Below are positions 26,576 to 36,056 of a stretch of DNA of 64,000 nt, one piece after another. How positions within the stretch are numbered: position 1 is the stretch's first letter; every line of letters begins with the position of its first letter. The translations under genes and the position numbers were made by a program. The stretch lies in assembly GCA_008727115.1 (NCBI GenBank), contig CP044131.1, forward strand, positions 2,232,001 to 2,296,000. Reading direction: 5' to 3'. The DNA is from Comamonas testosteroni. Its GTDB lineage: Bacteria; Pseudomonadota; Gammaproteobacteria; Burkholderiales; Burkholderiaceae_C. Below the pieces are notes generated by a model, which saw only the letters and a program-made list of their open reading frames with translations, ran no database searches and had not been told where the DNA came from.

Positions 26576-27153
26576 CTCTTGTCTCAGGTTGTGAAAAAAG
26601 GGGGAAGGTGCCTAGGGCCTGCATCCCGAGCTTGCGCAATGGGGCCTGACACAGCGGGACGACACTTTCTTTATGCAATGCGTTCCCACAATACAAAATT
26701 CTAAGCGCAACCGGGCCATTTTTTTTAAGTCTTGTACAAGACCCAGGGATTTAGCTCGGCATTCATACCTTGTTTTCATTGGGAAACGAGATTTTTCTTA
26801 ATGTTTGCCGCCATGTAAAAAATGTCGTAATACCGCACTCCCTGGGCCTGTATGGATGGCTTGAAGGTACCCCTTTCATCATCTGAGTCCTATCTGCTCA
26901 AGCAATACGCCCCACTCCCTTACCTCAGATTACTGCGCCTGCCGCCATGACACCTGACCAATGTCTTGCGCATCTGCAGGCTGTATATGCCGCTTTCGAT
27001 GGAGCTTTGCTTCCATGCCTGCGGCCAGCGCGCAAGAGCTGATCTCACTGAGCACCGCGCTGGAGCCACTGGCTGCAGGCCTGCACCGACTCGATTGACG
27101 ATGACAGGGAAGAGTTTTTGAGTGGGCCAGTGGACAAGCAGGCAGGAGCCTGC
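26576..27153. other. Intergenic, no confident gene
   Basis: 578 bp between icd2 and the LigB-type gene (both minus). The first part is AT-rich and likely holds the icd2 promoter. At 26947-27100 a short plus-strand frame (MTPDQCLAHLQAVYAAFDGA) stops early, but a second frame continues as MPAASAQELISLSTALEPLA; this could be a decayed ~55-residue gene. The evidence is weak. Confidence 0.35.
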
Positions 27154-28020
27154 TCAGCACCCAGCCTCTGACGACAGGCAATAGCTCGATACCGTCGCCG
27201 AATCCATGAAGGCCTCTTCAAAGTACACCCGGCGCGCTGCGTCCTGTTCGGCAGCGCCCACCGCCACCATCAGTGGCAGCAGATGCTCTTCTCGCGGATG
27301 AGCCATGCGCGCTCCCGGGGCCTGTTCCCAGGCGCTCAGCCGCTGACTGCGCTCTGCCGGCGTCACGAGCATCAATGTTTCGGCAAGCCAGTCATCAAAC
27401 AGCTTGGAAGGCCCGCGACCACTAGGGCCGAAAGTACGCATGTTGTGATAGCTGGAGCCACTGCCGATGATGAGCACCCCCTCGTCGCGCAATGACGCCA
27501 GCGCACGCCCCGCTGCCAGATGCTCGGCGGCGCTGAAGCTGCTGCGCAGACTCAGCTGCAGCACAGGCACATCGGCCTGCGGATAGATCACCGCCATGGG
27601 AGCAAACATGCCGTGGTCATAGCCACGCTGACTGTCTTCACGCACCTTGATGCCTGCCCGCGCCAACAGATGCAGCACATGCTCCGCCAGCTCCGGGGCA
27701 CCGGGCGAGCGGTAATGCAGGCTGTAGGTATTCGGAGGAAAGCCCCCATAGTCATACAGCATGCCGGGCTGGGCGGCGGATTGCACAGTGAACTCCGCCT
27801 CCTCCCAATGGGCCGAAATCAGTAGTACGGCACGCGGCTTGCGCCCTAGTTGCCGAGGAATGTCACGCAGCCCTGCAGCCATCTGTGCATGCCAGTCCTG
27901 CATCTCCGACACCCAGGGCCAGGGACCGGCCCCATGACAGAGAAAATACACAGGCAGGCGAGCCTCTGCTTCTTTTGCGGCGAAATCCGCCTGCTGCCCC
28001 AGCCTTTCAAGCTCACCCAT
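27154..28020 (-). CDS. Class III extradiol dioxygenase, LigB/DODA type
   Basis: 288 residues. The family motifs are VYFLCHGAGPWPWV near the N-terminus, VLLISAHWEEAEFTVQ, the metal/substrate block SQRGYDHGMFAPMAVIYPQ, LIIGSGSSYHNMRTFG, and ARMAHPREEHLLPLMVAVGAA near the C-terminus. Its histidines and glutamate match the Fe/Zn-binding LigB fold of bacterial 4,5-DOPA dioxygenase-like proteins (YgiD type). The true substrate is unknown. It is separated from sodB by a terminator and a dispersed repeat. Confidence 0.9.
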   Translation of the reverse strand: MGELERLGQQADFAAKEAEARLPVYFLCHGAGPWPWVSEMQDWHAQMAAGLRDIPRQLGRKPRAVLLISAHWEEAEFTVQSAAQPGMLYDYGGFPPNTYSLHYRSPGAPELAEHVLHLLARAGIKVREDSQRGYDHGMFAPMAVIYPQADVPVLQLSLRSSFSAAEHLAAGRALASLRDEGVLIIGSGSSYHNMRTFGPSGRGPSKLFDDWLAETLMLVTPAERSQRLSAWEQAPGARMAHPREEHLLPLMVAVGAAEQDAARRVYFEEAFMDSATVSSYCLSSEAGC

Positions 28021-28044
28021 GTCTTCTCCCTCTTCGCCAAGTGT

Positions 28045-28107
28045 ATAAAAAGCATAGCTACAAGCGCTTACCCAGCAAGCGCTAGAGCCCTAAAAGCCTT
28101 CAAATAA
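28045..28107 (-). repeat. Copy of the ~45-nt dispersed repeat
   Basis: Reads AGCATAGCTACAAGCGCTTA then CCCAGCAAGCGCTAGAGC. It is well preserved and sits just upstream of the LigB-type gene and 3' of sodB. Confidence 0.75.
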
Positions 28108-28120
28108 AAATCCAGGCACA

Positions 28121-28146
28121 AAAAAACCTCCTTACGGAGGTTTTTG
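28121..28146. terminator. Bidirectional intrinsic terminator after sodB
   Basis: AAAAAACCTCC pairs with GGAGGTTTTT around TTAC. On the minus strand it follows sodB and ends in a T run. Confidence 0.85.
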
Positions 28147-28200
28147 CCCAACATCGGATCTGCGCCATTCAGTCACAGACCCGATGCGGTATCTCGCAGC

Positions 28201-28785
28201 TTAGGCAGCGAAGTTGGCTTCAGCGAACTTCCAGTTCACCAGCTTGTCGAAGAAGGTTTCGACAAACTTGGGACGGGCGTTGCGGTAGTCGATGTAGTAA
28301 GCGTGTTCCCACACGTCCACGGTCAGCAGAGCCTTGTCGCCTGTGGTCAGGGGAGTGCCGGCAGCGCCCATGTTCACGATGTCCACGGAACCGTCGGCCT
28401 TCTTCACCAGCCAGGTCCAGCCGGAGCCGAAGTTGCCCACGGCGGAGGCCACGAAGGCCTTCTTGAACTCGGCGTAAGAGCCCCACTTCTTGTTGATGGC
28501 TTCTGCCAGAGCGCCTGTGGGCTCTGCACCACCGTTGGGGGTCATGCAGTTCCAGAAGAAAGTGTGGTTCCAGATCTGAGCAGCCTGGTTGTAGATACCG
28601 CCGGAGGACTTCTTGATCACGTCTTCCAGTTCCATGTTTTCAAACTCGGTGCCCACTTGCAGCTCGTTGAGCTTGACCACGTAAGCGTTGTGGTGCTTGC
28701 CGTGGTGGAACTCCAGAGTTTCCTGGCTGTAGGCAGGAGCCAGAGCGTCAATGGCGTAAGGCAGGGGGGGCAGAGTGCGTTCCAT
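28201..28785 (-). CDS. sodB: Superoxide dismutase, Fe type
   Basis: A 194-residue enzyme that dismutates superoxide. Metal ligands can be read in LEFHHGKHHNAYV (His), IWNHTFFWNCM (His), and VDVWEHAYYIDYRNARPKF (Asp and His). GGAEPTGALAEAI and the length match bacterial Fe-SOD. I chose ATG 28785, with GAGGAAAACCATC upstream; the longer open frame is non-conserved. Fe over Mn is suggested by the sequence around AAQIWNHTFFW, not proven. Confidence 0.94.
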   Translation of the reverse strand: MERTLPPLPYAIDALAPAYSQETLEFHHGKHHNAYVVKLNELQVGTEFENMELEDVIKKSSGGIYNQAAQIWNHTFFWNCMTPNGGAEPTGALAEAINKKWGSYAEFKKAFVASAVGNFGSGWTWLVKKADGSVDIVNMGAAGTPLTTGDKALLTVDVWEHAYYIDYRNARPKFVETFFDKLVNWKFAEANFAA

Positions 28786-29124
28786 GATGGTTTTCCTCGT
28801 GGTTGAAATTGTGGGGCTGCCAGCATGACTCATGCCAGGCAGTAGCCGTTGTGCCAAGCAGCACGGCTCGTACATTGCTGTACTACAGCCGTCAAGTATT
28901 GCACTAACCGGGACATTGTAGAAAGAACTGAAGGCCGTGAAGGCATTCATCAGGACTATTGCCTACGCAAACAGCAGCGCTTGCTTACCGCTAATGGCGC
29001 ATGCCTTCTTGCTTGCAAGGCATTGCCTCCGTCCACGGCAAAAGAGTTCTGATCCAGTGCCCGCAGCCCTCAAAGGCCTTTACGGCTCTTTGATGCCCTT
29101 AAAGCCGCCATCGAACATCCTGGT

Positions 29125-30462
29125 TCACAGCAAACGCGGCTGGGTCACGACCAAGTCCACCGCTCCGTCGCAGAGCTGAGCCGTCAGCGCAGCGCCCGGC
29201 ACGGCCTCCTGAACGCTGGTCACGGGTCGCCCCTTGTCATCGCTGAGCAAGGCATAGCCACGCTGCAGTACCAGGCGTGGATCCAGCAGTTGCAGGCGCA
29301 TATCCATGCGCTCCAGCATCTGTTGACGTTGCGCCAGGCTACGTTGAAATATTTGAGGCAAATTGGCTTCAAACACTTTCTGACTGTGCGCCATTCGCTC
29401 CAATTTCAATAGCACTCCATGTTGCAGTCGCTGCGCCTGCCGGCTCAAGTGCAAATGATTGCGTGCCAGTTGTTCACTGGGCCGCCCAAGGCGCTGGGCC
29501 GCAATATCCAGACGCTGGGCCTGTCGGTCCAGCACACGCTGCATTCCGTTATCCAACCGGTCTTGCATCAATTCCAATGCACCCAGCCAGACCTCACGTG
29601 GCTGTGCCACCAGTTCAGCGGCCGCTGTCGGCGTAGGCGCGCGCAAGTCGGCGCAGAAGTCCGCAATGGTGAAGTCTGTCTCATGCCCCACCCCGCTGAT
29701 CAATGGCACCGGGCTTTGCACGATGGTTCGCGCCAGTTGCTCGTCATTGAAAGCCCACAAGTCTTCCAGCGAGCCACCGCCACGCACCAGCAAGATGGTG
29801 TCAATCACTGGCCTGTTCGCAGAGTTTGAGATCAAATCACCCTCAACCCCTTTCCCCTCCTGCGCTAACTGATACATTTTTGAGAGCGCCTGAACCAGCG
29901 ACTGAGGGGCTTGGGCTCCTTGCACAAGCGCTGGCACGATCATCACCGGAATATGCGGCACACGTCGGCGCAGCGCCGTCACCACATCATGCAAGGCTGC
30001 AGCACCCAGTGAAGTCACCACCCCGATGCCGCGCGGCAACGCAGGCAAAGGGCGCTTGCGGGCCATCTCAAACAGGCCTTCGGACTCCAGTTGTGCCTTC
30101 AGGCGCAAAAACTGCTCGAACAAAGCGCCCTGCCCGGCCCTCTGCATACTCTCGACCACCAGTTGCAAGTCGCCACGCTGCTCATACACGCCCAGCTTGC
30201 CACGCACTTCCACCAGCTCTCCGTCACGCGGAGAAAAACCGACTTGGTCGGCCGCACGGCGGAACATGGCACAGCGAATCTGGCCACTGGCATCCTTGAG
30301 GTTGAAGTAGCAATGCCCACTGGATGCGCGAGAAAAGCCACTGAGCTCGCCACGCACCGCTACCGGATTGAAGCGGGCCTGCAAAGCATCAGCAATGGCG
30401 TGGCATAGCGCGCCAACATCCCATACACGTGGCGTGATTGCTGGGCTGGAGCCGTCAAACAT
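29125..30462 (-). CDS. xseA: Exodeoxyribonuclease VII large subunit
   Basis: About 445 residues. An N-terminal OB fold (VAVRGELSGFSRASSGHCYFNLKD) is followed by the nuclease domain with RPLPALPRGIGVVTSLGAAALHDV, TILLVRGGGSLEDLWAFND and PVPLISGVGHETDFTIADF. A long coiled-coil part precedes the C-terminal RGYALLSDDKGRPV. The enzyme with XseB degrades single-stranded DNA from both ends. The start is uncertain; ATG 30462 (MFDGSS) best matches the family start, while in-frame codons extend to 30558. It is divergent from exbB. Confidence 0.93.
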   Translation of the reverse strand: MFDGSSPAITPRVWDVGALCHAIADALQARFNPVAVRGELSGFSRASSGHCYFNLKDASGQIRCAMFRRAADQVGFSPRDGELVEVRGKLGVYEQRGDLQLVVESMQRAGQGALFEQFLRLKAQLESEGLFEMARKRPLPALPRGIGVVTSLGAAALHDVVTALRRRVPHIPVMIVPALVQGAQAPQSLVQALSKMYQLAQEGKGVEGDLISNSANRPVIDTILLVRGGGSLEDLWAFNDEQLARTIVQSPVPLISGVGHETDFTIADFCADLRAPTPTAAAELVAQPREVWLGALELMQDRLDNGMQRVLDRQAQRLDIAAQRLGRPSEQLARNHLHLSRQAQRLQHGVLLKLERMAHSQKVFEANLPQIFQRSLAQRQQMLERMDMRLQLLDPRLVLQRGYALLSDDKGRPVTSVQEAVPGAALTAQLCDGAVDLVVTQPRLL

Positions 30463-30883
30463 TGAATTCATGCGGTGTCCGTGTGGCTTCAGTTGCTCCA
30501 GTTTCTCCACAGAACTCATCTTCCAGCCCAGTACACACCTGCGCTGACCAAGCCCCAATCAAGACAACCAAAAACAACCACAAGCCGTTGATTTAAAACA
30601 ATTTATTAATCGTCACAAAGCTACCAAGGTCGTAACAAAACTTGAAGCAGCATGACTGCCTGTTGAGCAAGGCTCAGCAAGTCACAAAGTTATCCACAGA
30701 TTTCTGTGTTATACGGAGATCAACATTCAAGCGACTCGAGATCTCCTGTACGGCGGCTGGCGACCTAACTTCTCTTTGCGCTGACACAAGCCTCTGGCAA
30801 GTGGTGAGAAATACCCGCCAGAGTAGCGTCACAGTGGGTGATAATCGCTGGCTGCAATTTCTGTACGACGAGGGAGAGCAACG
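30463..30883. other. Divergent intergenic region with a DnaA-box-like site
   Basis: Separates xseA from exbB. It is AT-rich around 30585-30720 and contains one TTATCCACA (about 30690), identical to the DnaA-box consensus. Being single, it does not indicate an origin. Promoters for both genes should lie here. No gene was recognised. Confidence 0.45.
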
Positions 30884-31513
30884 TTGCTGTCGATCATACA
30901 AGCCGCAGGATGGCCAATTTGGCCCTTGATTGCCTGCTCGATTTTGGCCCTGGCCCTGATTTTTGAGCGCTTCACTTCGCTGAAGACAAGCAAGGTCGCA
31001 CCGAGCAACCTGCTCAACGAGGCGATTTCCGTTTCCTCCAAAGCCTTACCGAGCACAGAGACCACGGAGCAGCTTGCCCAAAGCTCCGTGCTGGGCGAAG
31101 TACTAGCCACCGGCCTGCGCACCCGTCAGGCAGCCCCCGAAAGCAGCGAGGAAGAACTGCGCTCCGCCATGGAGGGCGCCGGCCGCGCGGCTGCACACAA
31201 GCTAGAAAAATACCTGAGCGCACTGGCCACCATTGCATCGGCGGCCCCATTGCTGGGTCTGCTGGGCACTGTGATCGGCATGATTGAAATCTTTGGCTCA
31301 CAGCCTGGTGCCAGCTCAGGTGCCGGCAATCCCGCCCAACTGGCACACGGCATCTCGATTGCCCTGTACAACACAGCATTTGGCCTGATGGTCGCAATCC
31401 CGGCCTTGATCTTCTGGCGCTATTTCCGCGCCCGCGTGGACGGCTATCTGCTGGGCATGGAACTGGCCTCCGAACAATTCGTGCGCCATCTGAGCCGCCT
31501 GCAGGCCAAGTAA
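30884..31513 (+). CDS. exbB: ExbB/TolQ-type proton channel protein
   Basis: 209 residues with three membrane segments: IQAAGWPIWPLIACSILALA at the N-terminus, a second at LATIASAAPLLGLLGTVIGMI, and a third at ALYNTAFGLMVAIPALIFWRY. These are the MotA/TolQ/ExbB signature regions. The start is TTG 30884, supported by GGGAGAG at proper spacing. With ExbD (18-bp gap) it forms the inner-membrane motor that energises TonB-type transport. In related genomes this pair leads into lpxK; here that link is interrupted by a peroxidase gene and an island. Confidence 0.9.
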   Translation: MLSIIQAAGWPIWPLIACSILALALIFERFTSLKTSKVAPSNLLNEAISVSSKALPSTETTEQLAQSSVLGEVLATGLRTRQAAPESSEEELRSAMEGAGRAAAHKLEKYLSALATIASAAPLLGLLGTVIGMIEIFGSQPGASSGAGNPAQLAHGISIALYNTAFGLMVAIPALIFWRYFRARVDGYLLGMELASEQFVRHLSRLQAK

Positions 31514-31531
31514 GAAGCGGAACGCTCCACC

Positions 31532-31963
31532 ATGAACTTCCGTCCCCGTCACCGCGATGAACCCGAGATCAATCTGATCGCCTTCATCGACGTGCTGCTG
31601 GTGGTGCTGATCTTTTTGATGCTCTCCACCACCTACAGCAAGTTCACCGAGCTGCAACTGACTCTGCCCGTCGCCGATGTCGAGCAGCAGCGAGACCGCC
31701 CCAAGGAAATCATTGTCGGCGTCTCTGCCGATGGTCGCTACTCGGTGAACAAGCAAGGCGTGGATGACCACAGTGTCGCCTCCGTCTCAGCCGCCCTGTC
31801 AGGCGCGGCATCTGCAGGTGATGAAAGCGTGGTCATCATCAGCGCTGATGCCAATGCTCCGCACCAATCGGTGGTGACAGTCATGGAAGCAGCCCGCCAT
31901 GCCGGTCTGTCCCAGATTACCTTTGCCACCCAAACATCAGCCAGCGCAGGCAAGGCCAACTAA
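31532..31963 (+). CDS. exbD: ExbD/TolR-type proton channel protein
   Basis: 143 residues with a single N-terminal membrane segment. EPEINLIAFIDVLLVVLIFLM carries the proton-path Asp (in IDVLLV), typical of ExbD/TolR. The periplasmic part contains VVIISADANAPHQSVVTVMEAAR. It is the partner of the preceding ExbB. Confidence 0.92.
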   Translation: MNFRPRHRDEPEINLIAFIDVLLVVLIFLMLSTTYSKFTELQLTLPVADVEQQRDRPKEIIVGVSADGRYSVNKQGVDDHSVASVSAALSGAASAGDESVVIISADANAPHQSVVTVMEAARHAGLSQITFATQTSASAGKAN

Positions 31964-32004
31964 GCGGTCTTCGACCCGCCCGGCAACGGGCAAGTACATC
32001 ATTA

Positions 32005-32028
32005 AAAACGGGCCAGATGGCCCGTTTT
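32005..32028. terminator. Bidirectional terminator after exbD
   Basis: AAAACGGGCC pairs perfectly with GGCCCGTTTT around AGAT. It lies between exbD and the convergent peroxidase gene. Confidence 0.88.
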
Positions 32029-32049
32029 CTTTATGCACTCATACCTTTA

Positions 32050-32970
32050 TCAAGCCTGCAGACCCAGCGCAGTCAAGTCCAGTTGCCCGCCAGAAACCGG
32101 AGGGCACCAGAAGTAGCAGCCAGTCAGAGGCTTGGAGAAGCGAAACAACGCATCGCTGATGCCATCATCCATGCCCAGCATGCGACGCATCTGAGCCTCA
32201 AATGCATCAAAGCTGCAACCGAAGGCCGAAAACATCAGGCCGCTGCGATCCACTCCTTGCGGGCTGACACTCCACCAAGGCATGGAGCGGCGCACCACAA
32301 AGGCTTCAGGCTCAAAGCTCTCCTGAGCTGTGCGTTTGACATGGGCAGACTCAGGAGCATCTTCCAGCTCCTCGTTATCGCTGCGGCGGCGCCCCACCGC
32401 ATGGTCCTGCTCCTGGCTGTTCATGCCATCGAAGGCCGAGTAATCATGCTCCCACTGCTGCAATGCCCAGTAGCTCCCGCCGTCCAGCCCCTCGCCCTGC
32501 TCTGCAGCAATACCTGCAGTCACGGCTGCATCATCTGCAGGGTTCTCCGTCCCGTCTTCATAGCCCGTCAGGTCACGGCCATGGCCACTATCCGTGCGCT
32601 GATGCACAAAAGTATCGACGACATGATCAAGCTTGAAAGCAGGTGCCAGCAAAGTCGATAGCTTGGCCGTCAATGCAATCAGTTCGCCCCTCTGCTCCCC
32701 TCGCAGCCACAGGCACAGCGCATAAGGCGTGCTCGGGACTTCAAACTGCGGCCCTTTGAGGTGAGGAAACTCGCGCATCAACGGCAGTCGAACGCCCAAC
32801 GCGTGCAGAAGCTGTTGACCCATCCCTGCAACCACCTGCTGACCATCCACACTGGCCTGCAGCTTCTTCAGTGCGACTGGCAGCGCTGCCCCAGACTCAA
32901 CCAGGGTGAAAAAGACATAGCGCCCCTGATCAGGAAGAGACGCCAGAATGCCCGCTTGTGCTTTTGTCAT
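32050..32970 (-). CDS. Dye-decolorizing (DyP-type) heme peroxidase
   Basis: 306 residues with the DyP signature GXXDG as GYEDGTENPAD (about residues 136-146). The downstream EPEAFVVRRSMPW holds the proximal region, with SGLMFSAFGCSFDAFEAQMRRMLG and the C-terminal GCYFWCPPV. No signal peptide is seen, which suggests a cytoplasmic or encapsulin-type peroxidase of the YfeX-like class. It lies just upstream of tRNA-Val, on the opposite strand, outside the island. Confidence 0.92.
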   Translation of the reverse strand: MTKAQAGILASLPDQGRYVFFTLVESGAALPVALKKLQASVDGQQVVAGMGQQLLHALGVRLPLMREFPHLKGPQFEVPSTPYALCLWLRGEQRGELIALTAKLSTLLAPAFKLDHVVDTFVHQRTDSGHGRDLTGYEDGTENPADDAAVTAGIAAEQGEGLDGGSYWALQQWEHDYSAFDGMNSQEQDHAVGRRRSDNEELEDAPESAHVKRTAQESFEPEAFVVRRSMPWWSVSPQGVDRSGLMFSAFGCSFDAFEAQMRRMLGMDDGISDALFRFSKPLTGCYFWCPPVSGGQLDLTALGLQA

Positions 32971-33145
32971 GAAATTGCCGATTCAATAGATAGAAGACAT
33001 CTCAAAGTTTAGTAGCGAATCGCAACAGATCTACTCAGTCATGCCTGAGTGCAGGATTTCAGAAAACTTTCACTTTCCGTGGAAAAAAGTTAGATGTTTC
33101 TCAAAAGTGGATTTTTACGCTGCTACAATTCATCCCATCGACAAC

Positions 33146-33222
33146 AGGCGCGTAGCTCAGCTGGTTAGAGCACCACCTTGACATGGTGGGGGTCGTTGGT
33201 TCGAGTCCAATCGCGCCTACCA
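33146..33222 (+). tRNA. tRNA-Val (anticodon GAC)
   Basis: Full cloverleaf with acceptor AGGCGCG/CGCGCCT, anticodon GAC in CACCTTGACATGGTG, T-arm GGTTCGAGTCC, and encoded CCA at the 3' end. It is the integration target of the island that follows. Confidence 0.95.
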
Positions 33223-33284
33223 AATATCGCAAGCTAAACCAGAGCTTGCAACGAAAGTGCCCGCTAACAAGCGGGCATTTTTTT
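33175..33284. repeat. attL: tRNA-Val 3' half plus terminator
   Basis: From ACCTTGACATGGTGG through the T-arm, CCA, an AAATATCGCAAGC stretch and the GTGCCCGCT/AGCGGGCA terminator, this segment recurs with few changes at 42321-42434. It marks the left junction of a tRNA-integrated element. Confidence 0.85.
33258..33284 (+). terminator. Terminator after tRNA-Val
   Basis: TGCCCGCT (33258-33265) pairs with AGCGGGCA (33270-33277), followed by seven T. A copy is carried at attR (about 42405-42430). Confidence 0.88.
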
Positions 33285-33310
33285 GTACGGAATACGGAAG
33301 AAGTACGGAA
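33285..33310. promoter_or_regulatory. Arm-type repeats, left end of island
   Basis: GTACGGAA (33285-33292), TACGGAAG (33293-33300) and GTACGGAAAA (33303-33312) are three closely spaced direct repeats just inside attL. The same motif occurs at the other end, upstream of the integrase. Such repeats usually bind the integrase N-terminal arm domain. Confidence 0.6.
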
Positions 33311-33530
33311 AACTTCTACAAACAGTCCAGTACAAAGCAGCACTTTTCAGCACACAAAAGTGTTGTCTACATAGAACACCTCTGCCAGTCCTACCGCCCC
33401 TCGTTGCACTCTTGTTTGGCAACAGTCCACCAGACTTGGTCTGCAAAGGCGGTCTTTGTGATCACTACATAGCTGCCATATAGCAATCGTTTTAGCTTTA
33501 GGATGTTTCCGGGCGGCCACTTCTTGGCTC
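33311..33530. other. Island left flank, no gene seen
   Basis: 220 bp between the arm-type repeats and the stop of the McrC-like gene. No open frame with supporting features was found here. Confidence 0.5.
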
Positions 33531-36056
33531 TCACCCAGTTGCTAAAGCGGAAACAGCCAAGAATTCCTTATCGAAGTAGGCACCGCATGAGGGACACATG
33601 ACGTTCGTAATCTGCTCCGCAAGCGTGCGGTGATAGGTCAGATCGGTGCCGTTCTTGAAGAGCGTTGCATCACAGTCGTAGCAGTGGGTTCGAACGGTTT
33701 CCATACCGCAATTTCTGCAATTCTGAGACCAATAATCCCTACCTCTGCGGGTCTGTCGCTGCTTGATGTCGACAGACTCGTGCTTGGTACCACAGCGGAT
33801 ACAGCAACTCATACTGTTCCAGTTGTATTCCTCATCGGGGCTAGGGGGCTGCGGAAACACTGCTTGTAACTCCATGGCGATCAAACGACGCAGGTTCTGT
33901 TGCGCCCCCCCGCCTTGCACCCCCGCCGCGAGTTGGATGCTTCCGGTTCGGTGATTTGTGGGCGCCTCCTGTCCATAGTCACAGTGTTGCCCCCAGGCAA
34001 GCGGAGATGATGGTTCAGAAACAGCATTCGACTCAGGCTGCAAGATGAACACACGGTCCCTTTTTCCTCCGTAGCGTTTCACATCGACCAGCTCAATAAG
34101 TAAGTCGGCAAGTTCGCCCCGTCGCCAGCGTGTGCGGAACTTGGCGTCCATGACGATGGCGCCCACATCGCCAGAATCTGAAGTTTTGAATCTCAAGCGG
34201 AAATCTGGGCGCCTGCCGTTTTCGAGAACTGGCTGGATCTCTAAGGTGGCCGAAATACCAATGTCCTTTCTGTTGAACAGAAGGCTCGCACTATCTGGCC
34301 GCCCGGTCACAGCTCTAATAACCAACTCTTGCCATCCAGGACTTGGCTCAAAGTCGAAATCCTCGATAAGGGTGCCGATGATCTTCACCAGACACCAGCG
34401 TTCATAGACGGCACTAGCATGCAAGATGCTGATCCGATGGAGTTCGTCAATTGACTCACCACCGATGCCCCCGCGCTCTGTAAGTTCGCGTACCCGGGTG
34501 TAGGCTTTGAGAACCGCTGCATAGTCGGGACTCAAGACATAGCGCATGCCCATCGGAAATGTCGACTGTGGCAGAACGCCCAGCGAGTGCCAATGGGCGT
34601 CCTGTTGACGTAATGCGGCCTGAGTGGATGCAAGCTCAGAGGCCGACTTCATTGCCTCTCTGGCTAATCTCTTATAAGTCTTAGATCGTGACGCTGCGGT
34701 GTGCGACTCGCGCTGCATCTCTGCCCGTTCCGTACGAGAAAGTTCGTGCTGCCAGCCGCTTCTTTCGAGGCGCGTCCTAGTGCGCTGTTTGGCTTCAATA
34801 GCTTGGCGGTCTGGGTTAACCGCAAATACACTCGAAAATTCCAAATGACGGTACGACTTCCCATTTGCATTCTTTTTGAGGGCGATGGATGGTCTACCTG
34901 TTAGCGTAAATATGCTGCAGAAATTCTGCGCAGCAACCACGAGCTTGCTCAATGTCTCGGGAAGACGGACAACGTTGTAGCCGATGCCCATCTTGTCGTC
35001 ATATTCGCTGCGTCCTTCAAGCTTTTCATAGAAGAACTCGTTGCCTCTACGTCCATACTTCTTGGTGATCTTGATTTGGTAGTCTTGAAAGGCGTCTCGA
35101 TCTTCGTCGGGGGCGCTGTCTGACCACGCCGCTAGTCGGTCCAACTTCTCGGTTAATTCCGCGATCTGGCGATCGAAAATCTCTGGATTCACTTGGCGAG
35201 TTTCGGTTGTTCCGTAATCCACGCTGCGTTCGTCTTCGAAGCGCGCGAGTTCCGCTAAACGTTCAGCCTGCTGATGTGCCGCTTGATGGACAGTTAATGC
35301 GATGCGATTGCAAACCTGCACCATGTGTCGCAGATAGCGGTTGTCAGCAGTCTCAGCAGACTCTTCGCTCGCGCGCCCGACAAGGCGTGGCCTGTAGGGC
35401 TGCCGGGCATGCTGCCGAAAACTCGCCATACTAGGACGCAAACGGGATCGGTGCGTCTCGGCTGAGACTTCGCGCAGGATTCGTGCCGGCCGGGAACCCA
35501 CTCGGGCCACTGACGAAGCAAACTCCGTCAGTGCTGCTAGCAAATCCCCTCGACAAGAAGCCGTAGTTCTGGAGGACGTTGCTGTGCCCGAACTCAGAAC
35601 TAACCAAATTAGGTCGTTCTTGAAGTCTTGCAGGTATTCTTCAAGCTGTACCAGGCCGAGGCCAGAGGCCAAGTTCTCGATGAGCAAACGATGATCATCA
35701 ATACGCACATCGAAGCGACCCATCGTGCGATGCAACTCACTGAGATGCTTCTGCTGCCGCGCATCCCAGCCATCATCTTGCACCCACCAGGTACCGCCAG
35801 CACCATCGTCCACTGCAAGCATGGGATGCTCTTGCCCTTGCGCATCAACGAAGACTGGCGAGCTCTGGCGCAACTGACCACTGAGCCGCAGCCCGAGCCA
35901 AGGGTGAAAGTCATGGAATATCTGGGTCTCGATCCTCAGCACGCCGTCTGGGCTTAGCTCGATATCAAGCGGATCCGGCGAAACGACAACGCGTCGTGCA
36001 CGCCCGGGCTCCAACCATTCCACGGCAAGGTAGTGAGCCTCGATTTCCGGCTGCAT
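33531..36056 (-). CDS. McrC-like nuclease, DUF2357 type with C-terminal zinc ribbons
   Basis: An 841-residue protein starting at ATG 36056, which overlaps the stop of the McrB-like gene by one base (TGATG). The N-terminal part (VEWLEPGRARRVVVSPDPLD, later HDFHPWLGLRLSG) resembles DUF2357. Around residues 632-660 a PD-(D/E)XK-like core reads GAIVMDAKFRTRWRRGELAD, with Asp and Lys as likely catalytic residues. The last ~95 residues hold Cys pairs near 752/755, 780/783, 792/795 and 821/824, so two zinc ribbons are likely. With the ATPase this looks like a type IV (McrBC-like) restriction system. Target specificity is unknown. Confidence 0.75.
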   Translation of the reverse strand: MQPEIEAHYLAVEWLEPGRARRVVVSPDPLDIELSPDGVLRIETQIFHDFHPWLGLRLSGQLRQSSPVFVDAQGQEHPMLAVDDGAGGTWWVQDDGWDARQQKHLSELHRTMGRFDVRIDDHRLLIENLASGLGLVQLEEYLQDFKNDLIWLVLSSGTATSSRTTASCRGDLLAALTEFASSVARVGSRPARILREVSAETHRSRLRPSMASFRQHARQPYRPRLVGRASEESAETADNRYLRHMVQVCNRIALTVHQAAHQQAERLAELARFEDERSVDYGTTETRQVNPEIFDRQIAELTEKLDRLAAWSDSAPDEDRDAFQDYQIKITKKYGRRGNEFFYEKLEGRSEYDDKMGIGYNVVRLPETLSKLVVAAQNFCSIFTLTGRPSIALKKNANGKSYRHLEFSSVFAVNPDRQAIEAKQRTRTRLERSGWQHELSRTERAEMQRESHTAASRSKTYKRLAREAMKSASELASTQAALRQQDAHWHSLGVLPQSTFPMGMRYVLSPDYAAVLKAYTRVRELTERGGIGGESIDELHRISILHASAVYERWCLVKIIGTLIEDFDFEPSPGWQELVIRAVTGRPDSASLLFNRKDIGISATLEIQPVLENGRRPDFRLRFKTSDSGDVGAIVMDAKFRTRWRRGELADLLIELVDVKRYGGKRDRVFILQPESNAVSEPSSPLAWGQHCDYGQEAPTNHRTGSIQLAAGVQGGGAQQNLRRLIAMELQAVFPQPPSPDEEYNWNSMSCCIRCGTKHESVDIKQRQTRRGRDYWSQNCRNCGMETVRTHCYDCDATLFKNGTDLTYHRTLAEQITNVMCPSCGAYFDKEFLAVSALATG

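Noticed and set aside
26947-27100. Small frameshifted gene before the LigB-type dioxygenase gene
   Set aside because: Two short frames read plausibly in succession, but there is no family match or ribosome-binding site to support a gene; mentioned only in the intergenic note.
30680-30710. Replication origin signal (TTATCCACA)
   Set aside because: There is only one DnaA-box-like site and no dnaA/dnaN neighbourhood, DUE or box cluster.
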